A stretch of 27,202 nt of DNA. Source: Candidatus Leptofilum gracile. GTDB taxonomy: Bacteria > Chloroflexota > Anaerolineae > Promineifilales > Promineifilaceae. The DNA is taken from assembly GCA_016713825.1 (NCBI GenBank), contig JADJOJ010000002.1, positions 1 through 27,202 on the forward strand, read 5' to 3'. How positions within the stretch are numbered: the first letter of the stretch is position 1; the number at the start of each line of letters is the position of its first letter. The position numbers were made by a program, and so were the translations under genes. Below are positions 8,199 through 15,997 of the stretch, in pieces. Below the pieces are notes generated by a model that was not told the DNA's origin, made no database searches, and was given only the letters and a program-made list of their open reading frames with translations.

Positions 8199-9955
8199 TT
8201 ACTGTTCGGCTGAGATAGAGAGGTACACGTTGCTGATGGAGGCGGGATCGGCGGTGAACAGCCGCCCGCCGGTGACGGTGGCAATGCGGTTCAGCACGTC
8301 CTGGTCGGCGGCTTCGCCAAAAGCGATGGGGAAAATTTTCACGCCATCGGCTTCGGCATTGGTGGGTAGGCAGGTGGCAAACATCTGGTTTTCGGTGACG
8401 TTGCCCACGGTGTCTTCGCCGTCGGAGAGCAAGATGATGCCGTAGAGACGTGTTTCGTTAACGGCCGTATCTTCCTTCTGCAATTCCGTGGCCTGGGCTA
8501 CCGCATCACACACGGCCTGGTAAAGCGCCGTGTTGCCGTCTGCTGTCAGCCCGTTGATGCGCTGGCTGAGCCCTTCGGCCACATTCCCCACGCGGTGGGC
8601 GGGGCCAGCTCCAGCACGCCATCGTTAAAAATAAGCAGCCCCACCTCGTCGTTGGCGTCCAGGCGGCTGAGGAATTCGATGGTGGCGTCGCGAGCGGTGC
8701 GAATGCGTTCCCCCTCCATGCTGCCAGAAACGTCTAGCACAATCAAAATGGTGGCTTTGCGCTTGGTGATGTTGAACAGGTCAATGACGGCGGCGCTGAT
8801 GTCGGCATTGGGGCTGGGCAGGGGGGCAATTGTGCTGGGGGTAACGCCGGGGTCTGTGCCGTTTTCCAGGTTCATGGGGGGCATGCAGGGGGATGGCGCT
8901 GTTTAACGGCCGTAAATAATTATCAATTGCCATTTCCTGCTGTTCCCGCGCCAGTAAGTAATCCAGGAAGATTTGCGCCGCTTCGGCCTGCTCGTCGCTC
9001 ACCCAGTCGGCATTGTCTAAAATGCAGTAGGGATGGTCGGCCCAAATGGTGCCGCCTGCGGGGAAGATGAACGCCAGGGGGAAGGTGAGCTCGTCGCCAC
9101 GCTCTACGTTGAAGCGCACCACGTCGGCTTCGGGCACGGCGGCGGCATGCAGGTAGCTGGGGCCTTGCTGGGCCATTGCTTCTAGCAAGGCGGGTGCCTG
9201 ACGGCCGTATTTCGACGTGTTTTCTTCCAATTGGCGCATTGCTTCTTCCACAGCCGGGGCGTAAATCTCGGCGGCGGTGAGGTTGTCGGTTTTGCCGGCA
9301 ATACCGTAGACAAAGCTGGTCATGGCCAGCAGCCCGGAGTTGGCGTAGGCGGGGTGCGAATGGCCAAAGCGAAACTGGCCCCATTCAGGACGGCCGTAAC
9401 TGGCCCATCCCTCTGGATCTGCGGCCAACGCCACGATGGTGTCCCAGCCGATGGGCGTTTCTGGCCAGCCAAGCGTTTCGGCCATGGGCCGCCACATGGC
9501 AAAGCCCAGCGGGGCGTAGATGGTGGGGACACAGCTCTGGCTGGCCAGCGGCTTGTTGGTGCGCTGCCGCCAGGCGTCGTTGGCCTGGTCTACCCAGGAT
9601 TGGTCGCCGGGACTCCAGGCTGTGGGCTGGCTGCTGCCGTCTAGAATGGCGTTCATCGATCCGCCCGAGGTGACGTGGCTCACGTTAACCACAATGGCGC
9701 TGCCGCCAGATGTTTCGACCTCGGCGGCATTAAACTGTTCAACCACCTGGTTGAGCCAGCTTTCTTTGGTGTTTGAAGAGGCCAGGGTGACGAGGGTGGC
9801 CCCTGCGGGAAGGTCGATTTCTGGGGCGGTTTGGGAGGAAACGGCCGTTTCTCTGCCATCCTCCCGATTAAAAAGTTGAACAGCCACCACCGACAAGATA
9901 ACGCAGGCGGTGATACCTAAAATGCCAAAAAGAAAATGACGCGGGTACGATTCAT
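8199..9955 (-). CDS. Substrate-binding and VWA domain fusion protein (frameshifted)
   Basis: About 585 residues when shifts near 9915 (T-run), 8885 and 8590 are bridged. I take ATG 9955 (MNRTRVIFFLAF) because it gives a single N-terminal membrane helix continuing as GITACVILSVVAVQLF. Residues ~40-370 look like a periplasmic-binding-type domain: LVTLASSNTKESWLNQVVEQFN, AILDGSSQPTAWSPGDQSWV, MTSFVYGIAGKTDNLT, LTFPLAFIFPAGG. The C-terminal ~200 residues are a von Willebrand A domain with MIDAS DVSGSMEGE, then ANDEVGLLIFND and IILLSDGEDT. In VWA domains the DxSxS motif binds a divalent metal and mediates protein contacts. The same fusion is known in Chloroflexota as 'substrate-binding and VWA domain-containing protein', with function untested. 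No permease or ATPase partner is adjacent. Confidence 0.8.
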
Positions 9956-9978
9956 TGAATAGGTTTCCCCAAATTTTT

Positions 9979-10983
9979 TTACTCTGTCACGTGCCCGGCG
10001 TTGATCCAGGCGCGCTTCATGTCGTCATATCCCATCTGGTACAGCTTTTCATGCCACTCTTGCGTGTAGCTGACAATTTGCTCGACCGGTATAAAATCTT
10101 TTGGGCAAATAATGGTTGGTTTTTTTAATTTTTTGTAATCTTGATTCACGTTGCTGCCAACAAAGTTATTCACATCCTGCATGTATTGGTCCACAATGTC
10201 TGGGTAGTCTGCCTGAATTTTATTCAGCTCATCCCGGATTGCTGCCAGGCTGTTGATTAAGTTAAACATTTTCATATCTGCCTGAAAAGAGGCGAGGAGC
10301 GCCCATTCCAATGTCATGCTGGCGGCTTCATACAGGTTGGTTGGCAGGCTGCTGGGTAATGTTGGCACGCTGTTCTCATCATTATCTTCGCGAATGGGGG
10401 TCATGATAACGACGAAGATTTCTTCGGCCCCGGTGGCGATGGCGGCGCTGAGCGGCGTGTTGGCTACCACGGCCCCATCCCAATATTTGGTTGGCCCTAA
10501 ACTGGTGTGAGGGTAAATAAGGGGAATGGAGCAGCTAGACAAAATATGCTCTACGGTAATTTCTGTTTTTTTGTCGAGGCTGTTGCTGAAAATATGCAGT
10601 AACCCAGTAGAAATTTCGGTGGCGGTGATGCGGAGGTGAACGGCCGTTTTCTCCGGATCATTAATGCGTTCAAAATCAACCCACCCCTCGTTCACCAGGG
10701 TGTCGCGCAATGGGGAAGTGTCTAGCAGCGAAACAGAAGAAAACGGATTCCAGTTGGGCTTTTGCACATGCTTGGTCCGCAATTTTCGCCACAGCGCCCA
10801 CAGCGAATTGGCCGTGTGCCCAGAGGCCAGCGCCGCGCCATTCACTGCGCCAATGGATGTGCCGACCACCACATCCGGGTACCATTCATGCTCCTCCAAA
10901 AAGCGGAGCACACCCACATGGTACGCCCCGCGACCGCCTCCCCCGGAGAGGACCAAAGCTCGTTTTGGATCTTTTGTTAGCAT
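9979..10983 (-). CDS. Patatin-like phospholipase, paralogue 1
   Basis: An intact frame. I place the start at ATG 10983 (MLTKDPKRALVLSGGGGRG) rather than the longer frame to 11067, because AAGGAG precedes it by six bases and the extension overlaps the transposase end. It has the oxyanion loop GGGGRGAYHVGVL at ~15-27, the nucleophile elbow GTSIGAVNG (G-x-S-x-G) and the catalytic Asp in WDGAVVANTP. These form the Ser-Asp dyad of patatin lipases, which hydrolyse acyl chains from phospholipids. 334 residues, with no signal peptide, so likely cytoplasmic or peripheral. The C-terminal third after the patatin fold is helical. It is closely similar to 12233-13270 but noticeably more AT-rich. The IS110-like element sits immediately upstream, so its promoter must be within or beyond the element. 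Confidence 0.88.
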   Translation of the reverse strand: MLTKDPKRALVLSGGGGRGAYHVGVLRFLEEHEWYPDVVVGTSIGAVNGAALASGHTANSLWALWRKLRTKHVQKPNWNPFSSVSLLDTSPLRDTLVNEGWVDFERINDPEKTAVHLRITATEISTGLLHIFSNSLDKKTEITVEHILSSCSIPLIYPHTSLGPTKYWDGAVVANTPLSAAIATGAEEIFVVIMTPIREDNDENSVPTLPSSLPTNLYEAASMTLEWALLASFQADMKMFNLINSLAAIRDELNKIQADYPDIVDQYMQDVNNFVGSNVNQDYKKLKKPTIICPKDFIPVEQIVSYTQEWHEKLYQMGYDDMKRAWINAGHVTE

Positions 10984-10989
10984 ATCGTA

Positions 10990-10995
10990 CTCCTT
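10990..10995 (-). promoter_or_regulatory. Ribosome-binding site deciding the patatin 1 start
   Basis: AAGGAG on the minus strand, six bases before ATG 10983. It favours the short start over the in-frame codon at 11067. Confidence 0.65.
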
Positions 10996-11033
10996 AAGAA
11001 AAAAAGCGGAACACAGAGCAACTGTGATAAAAG

Positions 11034-11989
11034 TCAAGCCTTTTGCACAGATTGCTTGGTATTCCAAGTATTGTTGTCACGAATCATGGCGTTGAGAATC
11101 GTCAATAATTTGCGCATACACGCCACGACGGCAACTTTCTTTTCTTTGCCTCGTTTTACCAAGCTCTGGTAAAACGTTTGAATAACAGGGTTAAATTGTA
11201 TGCTGGATAAAGTTGCCATATACAAAGTAGACCGAATAGCCGCCCGGCCCCTTTGACACGCCGCTTGCCGCGACGCGGTCCGCTGTCATTGTTGAAAGGA
11301 GCTAAGCCTACCAACGCGGCAATTTTCTGGCGGCTCAGATGGCCCAGCTCAGGTAAGTCGGCGATCAAGATGGCCGAGGTGACCGACCCAATACCGGGAG
11401 TGCTTTGGAGAATATCTTGTTTTTGGCGAAAGATAGGCGTTTGGTCGATGAACTGGTCAATTTCTTCATTCAACTTGTCCCGCTCTTCTTCCAGCCACAA
11501 GATATGTTGGCTAATGCGGTCTTGGGTGGTTGCGGGGGCTGTACCCAGACGATTCTTTTCGGCCGTTAACATTTCTACCACCTGGCGACGGCGGGTCAGC
11601 AAGGCTGACAACCGCTGTTCGTCTTCGCCGGGCAAGCTGGTGACTGGCGGCTTAACTGCTGCGGCAAAACGTGCCAGCAACCGAGCATCCAGATGGTCGG
11701 TTTTGGCCAACAGCCCAACTGAACGAGCAAACTCGCGCACCCTGCCGGGATGGACCCGGCAAAACGGCAACTTAGCTTCATACAAAGCAGTTAATAACCG
11801 GATTTCCAATCCGCCGGTGGATTCCACAACAATTAAGGTTGGGTGCAACTCTTGGAGCTTAGCAACTGTCACCGCAATCCCTTGCTTGTCATTGGCTGAT
11901 TGCCAAAAATCGCCTTCTTGGTCAACAGCCGTATCCAATACCTTTTTGGAAACATCGATGCCTACGTATGAGTCTGTTGTTTCTTTCAT
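11034..11989 (-). CDS. IS110-family transposase (DEDD/serine recombinase), one frameshift
   Basis: It starts at ATG 11989 (MKETTDSYVGIDVSKKVLDTAV). The N-terminal DEDD RuvC-like domain shows GIDVSK (first Asp), VVESTGG (Glu) and KTDHLDARLLARF (Asp pair). A helical middle follows, then the C-terminal Transposase_20 domain with STPGIGSVTSAILIADLPEL and ALVGLAPFNNDSG, whose Ser is expected to be the nucleophile. The frame breaks near 11230-11250. The tail continues as YMATLSSIQFNPVIQTFYQSLV to a TGA at 11034, giving ~318 residues, near family size. IS110 enzymes recombine a circular intermediate into target sites chosen by an element-encoded bridge RNA. The single shift may be a read error. Confidence 0.88.
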
Positions 11990-12146
11990 TTTGCCCTCAC
12001 GCCAAGATTTTCAATTAGCCCGCTCTAGCAAAATTCGGACTCGACCGTCCTTACAACTGTTCGGGCATTTATTGATAAGGACACGGCGACCCGCGCTCTG
12101 TGTCGGTTTTCCAAACCTAGTTTCACTCGGTCTGCCGTGTCCTTTT
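11990..12146 (-). ncRNA. Candidate bridge RNA in the IS110 leader
   Basis: The leader between the element's left end and the transposase start folds well on the minus strand. GGACACGGC (12144-12136 region) pairs with GCCGTGTCC (near 12079-12087) and is extended past one bulge by GACC/GGTC. The loop contains a small GGTTT/AACC hairpin. A second domain has outer GCCCG/CGGGC and an inner GGAC/GTCC hairpin. Two internal-loop stem-loops in this position are what IS110 bridge RNAs (target- and donor-binding loops) look like. Ends and loop assignment are not fixed by sequence alone. Confidence 0.45.
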
Positions 12147-12148
12147 CA

Positions 12149-12230
12149 TCATACTAGTTACACAGAGGAATCACAGAGTTACACAGAGAGAAAGAGAGTT
12201 GTTGCCCTAATCTCCAATCTCCAATCTCCA
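12149..12230. repeat. Short intergenic repeats: CACAGAG units and an AATCTCC heptad run
   Basis: TTACACAGAG occurs twice with an intervening CACAGAG (about 12158-12188). Three CTAATCTCC/CAATCTCC heptads follow (12208-12230) without a paired arm. This lies between the IS110 element and the end of the second patatin gene. No gene is visible. Confidence 0.6.
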
Positions 12231-12232
12231 AA

Positions 12233-13270
12233 TTACCCCTCGCCTTCTACCACTTTGCCCGCCGCCTTCCAGGCCCGCTTGGCATCCTCGTACCCCATCT
12301 GGAACAACTCATCGTGCCCTTCGCGGGTGTAGCGGATGATGCGATCTACCGGGATCGCTTTTTGCGGGGCCACAATGATGGGGTCGGGCAGCGCATGAAA
12401 CTTATCTTCAAAAATGTCGGGGATGCCGTTGCCATCCTTATCTTCCAGATTCAGTTCTTCGCCACGCAGTTGGCTCATGAGCAGCCGGTTGGTGGCTTGC
12501 AGGCGAGCATTTTCCACCTGTAGCCGCACCAGTTCATTGATGCGGCGAAACATCTTCAGGTCGGATTGGAAGGAGGCGAGCAAGGCCCATTCTAGCATGG
12601 TGCTGGCGGCAGTGAGGATGTTTTTGGGCGTGGGCAGCACCGGGGTGTTTTCATCATCGTCTTCCCAGGGGGTCATGATGACCACCACAATTTCTTCTGC
12701 ACCCGCGTCGATGGCCGGGCCAAGCGGGGTGTTGGCCACGGTGGCCCCATCCCAGTAGAGCGTATCGTTGAGTTGGGTGGCGGGGTAGACGATGGGAATA
12801 GAGCAGCTGGCGATGATGTGGTTGAGCTCAATCTTTTCGCGGCGCAGTTTGCTGGGGTAAACGTCGTCGCTGTTGCCAAAGACATGAAGCTGGCCGCTGT
12901 TGATTTCGGTGGCGGTGACGCGCAGGTGAACGGCCGCTTCTGCCGAATTAATGCGCTCAAAATTTACCCAGCCCTGCTCTTGCAGCGTGCTGCGCAAGGG
13001 GGATGTGTCTAACAGGTAATTGCCTTCCAGTAAATTCCAATGGGTCTTTTGCACATCATCGGTGGTGAGCCGCTGCCAGAGTGCCCACAGCGAGCGGGAG
13101 TTGTGCCCAGAAGCGATGGCTGCCCCATTGACCGCGCCAATGGAGGTGCCAGCGACGATGTTGGGGAACCATTCGTGCTCCTCCAAAAAGCGCATAACGC
13201 CCACATGGTAAGCGCCGCGCCCGCCACCGCCGGAAAGGATGAGCGCATTTTTGCGGGATTCAGTTGGCAT
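12233..13270 (-). CDS. Patatin-like phospholipase, paralogue 2, with Ca-binding-like insert
   Basis: An intact frame of 345 residues. ATG 13270 is preceded by GAGGAGG (13276-13282). Motifs match paralogue 1: LSGGGGRGAYHVGVM oxyanion loop, GTSIGAVNG nucleophile elbow, YWDGATVANTP catalytic Asp. The first 210 residues align with paralogue 1 almost without gaps. After the shared MLEWALLASFQSDLKMF helix, this copy has a different segment ending LNLEDKDGNGIPDIFEDK. Its DxDGNGxxD spacing resembles EF-hand or thrombospondin type 3 calcium loops. The C-terminus (VDRIIRYTREGHDELFQMGYEDAKRAW) again matches paralogue 1. No signal peptide. The two genes are probably a tandem duplication later split by the IS110 element. 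Confidence 0.9.
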   Translation of the reverse strand: MPTESRKNALILSGGGGRGAYHVGVMRFLEEHEWFPNIVAGTSIGAVNGAAIASGHNSRSLWALWQRLTTDDVQKTHWNLLEGNYLLDTSPLRSTLQEQGWVNFERINSAEAAVHLRVTATEINSGQLHVFGNSDDVYPSKLRREKIELNHIIASCSIPIVYPATQLNDTLYWDGATVANTPLGPAIDAGAEEIVVVIMTPWEDDDENTPVLPTPKNILTAASTMLEWALLASFQSDLKMFRRINELVRLQVENARLQATNRLLMSQLRGEELNLEDKDGNGIPDIFEDKFHALPDPIIVAPQKAIPVDRIIRYTREGHDELFQMGYEDAKRAWKAAGKVVEGEG

Positions 13271-13291
13271 AGCAGCCTCCTCAAATAAAGA

Positions 13292-13335
13292 GGAGACTGG
13301 GGAGTAGAGATTTTAATCTCCAATTTCCAGTCTCC
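13292..13335. repeat. Heptad-type hairpin upstream of patatin 2
   Basis: The 13292-13312 arm (GGAGACTGG...AGAGATT) pairs with 13315-13335 at 17 of 21 positions with a 2-base loop. It is the same GGAGACT/GGAGATT family as 2268-2328 and sits between the histidine kinase stop and the patatin start. Confidence 0.65.
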
Positions 13336-13346
13336 CATCTCTTTTT

Positions 13347-15611
13347 TTAACCGATGAGGTATGCTGGGCGAACGGCCGTTTCCCCATCCACAATATCCTC
13401 AGAACCAGGCGGCCGTACCGGCAGCACAATGTTAAAACTGCTGCCCGGCAGCCGTGCCTCATCCTCGCCTTCAGATTCCACCCAAATACGGCCGCCGTGT
13501 GCTTCAATCACACCCTTGGCAATGGGTAGGCCCAGCCCAGGCCCCGCCCCTTTGAACTTAGTACTGCCCGTGGAATGCAGCTGCGGATCACCAATGCGGA
13601 AAAACTTTTCAAAAATCAGGGAATGAAATTTGGGGTCAATCCCAATGCCCGTGTCTTGGATCACAATCTCCAAAAACTCTTCCTCAAAGGTTTGGCCGGG
13701 CACAATGGCGGCGCGCACAGAAATTCGGCCGCTGTCTGGCGTATATTTCACCGCATTGCCCAATAAATTGGTAAACGCCTGTACCAACCGCTTAAAATCG
13801 GCATAAATGGGGGGCAGCTCATCCACGCCCGCTAGTTCTAGCCGAATGCGCCGTTCCCGCATCGCCTGGATCAGCGGCTCGACGGCCAGGCGCAGCACCG
13901 TTTCAAGCTGGGTCTTCACAAACGTCAGCTGCATGCCATCTACATCCAGCTGGCTGGCGTCTAACATGGCGGTGATGAGCCGCTCTAACTGTAAAGTAGC
14001 CCGGTTGATATGCCCCACAATTTCGCGGGTTTGCTCGCGTGTCAGGGCATTTTCCTCGTTCATGGCCGATAAAATGTCGGCGTACCCTTTCACCTGCGTC
14101 AGCGGCGTGCGCAGCTCGTGAGAAGCGATGGTGATGAAGTCTGACTTCACCCGGTCCATGATTTCTAGCTTTTCGTTTTGCTCTACCAGATCAATGTTCA
14201 GGTAACGAATGTGCTCGTTTTGGTCGTTGATTTCGCTAAAGAGACGAGCGTTTTGCAGGGCTACCACCGTCTGGTCGGCCAGAGTTTGCATCAGCTCCAG
14301 TTCAGATGGCTGGTAAGGCACGGCCGAACTTTTAGGACCCACCCCAATGAGCCCCACAATTTCTGTGCCGCTGCTGACGGGCACATACACTTCCATCGTC
14401 ATTTCATTGAGCCAGCTGCGTTCCTGGTCGCTCAAATCCTTAAACGCCGGGTTGAAATCCAGCTCATATTGCAGCAGCGGCAGATGTTGGTTCACCAGGG
14501 CGTTGATGAACAAATCATCATGGTTAAAGCGGATGGGATGGCGGGGCACAATGCCAATGGCTGGAATCGGTTCTACTTCGTAGCCGCCATTTTCTAGCCC
14601 GGTTACCAGCATCAACGTGCCCCGGTTTGTTTCTAGCAGTTCACTGAGCGTGCCCACGATGAGCAGCGAGATTTGCTGCACGTCCAGGGTGCGAGAGATA
14701 GCCTGGCTGTAATGGCGCACGACCTGCCCGGCATTTACCCCCTCGCCGCGCAGGTAGCGAAAAACCAGGTTGCTGATGAGCCGACGAAACGGCTGATACA
14801 GGAAAAAGCCCAGGGTGATGATGAGGGCGATGAGGATTGAGGTGAACAGGTCGCTGCCCCGATTAATGGCGGAGCCAAATTGAAAAACGATAATGACGGA
14901 AAGGATAAGTGGCAGGGCCGATAGGGTGTTGATGATGACAAAAGCGATGGCGCGTTGGGCGCGGGCGCGCACGTCGAAAATGCGGAAGGAGGCAACGCCG
15001 TACGCCAACCCCACCATGCCCAACAGGCGCAAAATTTGCCCAATCAAAATGAAGCCTAGCTGGTCGAAGAATTGGATAAATTCCCCTAAAAAGATGGTGC
15101 TGAGGATGGTGAACCAGTAAAGCAGGCGATTGGCATGCCAGGGGAAGCTGGTTTTGCGGTATTCGCGCCATGTTTTGCGCAGCAGGCCAGCGGCCAGGCC
15201 ACCCCAGGCCAGGTAAACGGCGATGGTACCGTTGGTGGGCATGACGATACGGCCGTCTGGCAAAAAGAAATGGTGATTTGGGGCGAATAGGTTGAGCAGA
15301 ACGGCCGTTACAAGCGCTGCCCCACCCCAAAATAGATACTTTTTGGCCGGTCGCCAATCCAAAAAGGCGCTGGTGGTTGCCGCCAGGGCACAAACAGCCA
15401 GCAGCAAGACAATGTTGGGGAAGTTGGGAATGGGGACGCTGCTGGCAAAATAAAGGGCAAATTCCCAACCAATCGACACAATCAGCAAGATAACCAGCCA
15501 GGTAGTCTGGCTTTTATCTGGACGACGGCGGATTTGGGGCAAGATGAGCAGCACCAGGTAAAAACCGGCGGCGATGAGTGGGAGATAAAGGTTAGCTTGG
15601 TATGCGTTCAT
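13347..15611 (-). CDS. Membrane sensor histidine kinase with GAF domain
   Basis: An intact 754-residue frame. Residues ~1-275 hold seven or eight hydrophobic helices (LYLPLIAAGFYLVLLILP, IVLLLAVCALAATTSAFL, ILIALIITLGFFLYQPF). A GAF-like domain follows at ~300-470 (ISLLIVGTLSELLETNRGTLML ... VYVPVSSGTEIVGLIGVG), then a coiled linker. HisKA has SHELRTPLTQVKGYADIL with phospho-acceptor His498 (codon at 14118-14120). HATPase_c has N box LLGNAVKYTPDSG, G1 DTGIGID, G2 GPGLGLPIAKG and HGGRIWVESEG. It should autophosphorylate and pass phosphate to a response regulator. None is adjacent, though response-regulator proteins lie at 20145-21375 and 24055-26119. No clear ribosome-binding site before ATG 15611. 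Confidence 0.93.
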   Translation of the reverse strand: MNAYQANLYLPLIAAGFYLVLLILPQIRRRPDKSQTTWLVILLIVSIGWEFALYFASSVPIPNFPNIVLLLAVCALAATTSAFLDWRPAKKYLFWGGAALVTAVLLNLFAPNHHFFLPDGRIVMPTNGTIAVYLAWGGLAAGLLRKTWREYRKTSFPWHANRLLYWFTILSTIFLGEFIQFFDQLGFILIGQILRLLGMVGLAYGVASFRIFDVRARAQRAIAFVIINTLSALPLILSVIIVFQFGSAINRGSDLFTSILIALIITLGFFLYQPFRRLISNLVFRYLRGEGVNAGQVVRHYSQAISRTLDVQQISLLIVGTLSELLETNRGTLMLVTGLENGGYEVEPIPAIGIVPRHPIRFNHDDLFINALVNQHLPLLQYELDFNPAFKDLSDQERSWLNEMTMEVYVPVSSGTEIVGLIGVGPKSSAVPYQPSELELMQTLADQTVVALQNARLFSEINDQNEHIRYLNIDLVEQNEKLEIMDRVKSDFITIASHELRTPLTQVKGYADILSAMNEENALTREQTREIVGHINRATLQLERLITAMLDASQLDVDGMQLTFVKTQLETVLRLAVEPLIQAMRERRIRLELAGVDELPPIYADFKRLVQAFTNLLGNAVKYTPDSGRISVRAAIVPGQTFEEEFLEIVIQDTGIGIDPKFHSLIFEKFFRIGDPQLHSTGSTKFKGAGPGLGLPIAKGVIEAHGGRIWVESEGEDEARLPGSSFNIVLPVRPPGSEDIVDGETAVRPAYLIG

Positions 15612-15811
15612 GTATGCGAGCTACTGCTTGGCAGCCTCGTCCTTGGCACCAATCGGGCAAAACTCACCAGCGTTTGCAAGGACAGGACGGTTTGATTTTG
15701 CACTACTCGGTGAGCCTATTGTAATGGTTGGCATAGGCTATGGCAAAGCACGTTTCTTTGAATAGTACCAGTGTACCATATCTTGAGCCGTGATAGGTTT
15801 GGGCAAAAGGT
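15612..15811. other. Intergenic region between histidine kinase and tRNA terminator
   Basis: No gene. It must hold the kinase promoter on the minus strand, but no convincing pair of boxes is visible. A weak 7-bp hairpin (AGCCTAT/ATAGGCT, 15713-15739) is present. Confidence 0.4.
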
Positions 15812-15841
15812 AAAAAAAAAGCGCAGCTTGTTGCTGCGCTT
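15812..15841 (-). terminator. Intrinsic terminator of tRNA-Ser
   Basis: On the minus strand, AAGCGCAGC and GCTGCGCTT form a 9-bp stem with a 5-base loop, followed by a run of T (complement of 15812-15820). It starts five bases after the tRNA 3' end. Confidence 0.9.
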
Positions 15842-15845
15842 CTTG

Positions 15846-15933
15846 TGGCGGAGAGGGCGGGATTCGAACCCGCGATACCTTTCGGTATACACGCTTTCCA
15901 AGCGTGCGCACTAAGCCTCTATGCGACCTCTCC
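15846..15933 (-). tRNA. tRNA-Ser (anticodon GGA)
   Basis: The acceptor stem GGAGAGG (from 15933) pairs with CCTCTCC. The discriminator G and an encoded CCA (15848-15846) follow. The anticodon stem CACGC/GCGTG encloses TTGGAAA with GGA at 15899-15897, reading UCC and UCU. A long variable arm (TATACCGAAAGGTAT) identifies a class II serine tRNA. The T arm has GCGGGTTCGAATCCCGC. It is flanked by its own promoter and terminator, so it is a single-gene unit. Confidence 0.97.
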
Positions 15934-15946
15934 AAATCGAACCGGA

Positions 15947-15974
15947 ATTATAGTGCGAGATGGCAGGTTTGCAA
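15947..15974 (-). promoter_or_regulatory. Sigma70-type promoter of tRNA-Ser
   Basis: Minus strand: -35 TTGCAA (15974-15969), 16-base spacer, perfect -10 TATAAT (15952-15947), 13 bases before the mature tRNA 5' end. Confidence 0.75.
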
Positions 15975-15997
15975 GCCGGATTGTGAAATCGGGCACG

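Larger units (their letters stand above)
11034..12160 (-). mobile_element. IS110-family insertion sequence (limits approximate)
   Basis: It comprises one DEDD transposase and a ~170-base structured leader. IS110 elements usually lack long terminal inverted repeats and make little or no target duplication, and none is visible, so both limits are estimates. The right limit is bracketed by the patatin ribosome-binding site at 10990. The left limit is put before the TTACACAGAG repeats near 12158, since CACAGAG sequence also appears just beyond the other end (11010-11018). There is no ACGGCCGT octamer inside, unlike the flanking chromosome. Confidence 0.7.

Noticed and set aside
5942..10983. A complete new defence island made of mcrB-like, GNAT, SBP/VWA and patatin genes
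   Set aside because: The genes are separated by repeats and an IS, do not overlap, and no known defence core pair (such as McrBC or cyclase plus patatin) is adjacent. The grouping is not supported by the sequence alone.
11253..12332. A 359-residue plus-strand open frame opposite the IS110 transposase
   Set aside because: It is antisense to a clear transposase and its leader, with no recognisable motif.
15713..15739. Terminator for the tRNA or kinase region
   Set aside because: The stem is only seven bases with a 13-base loop and no T-run. A far stronger terminator is adjacent at 15812-15841.
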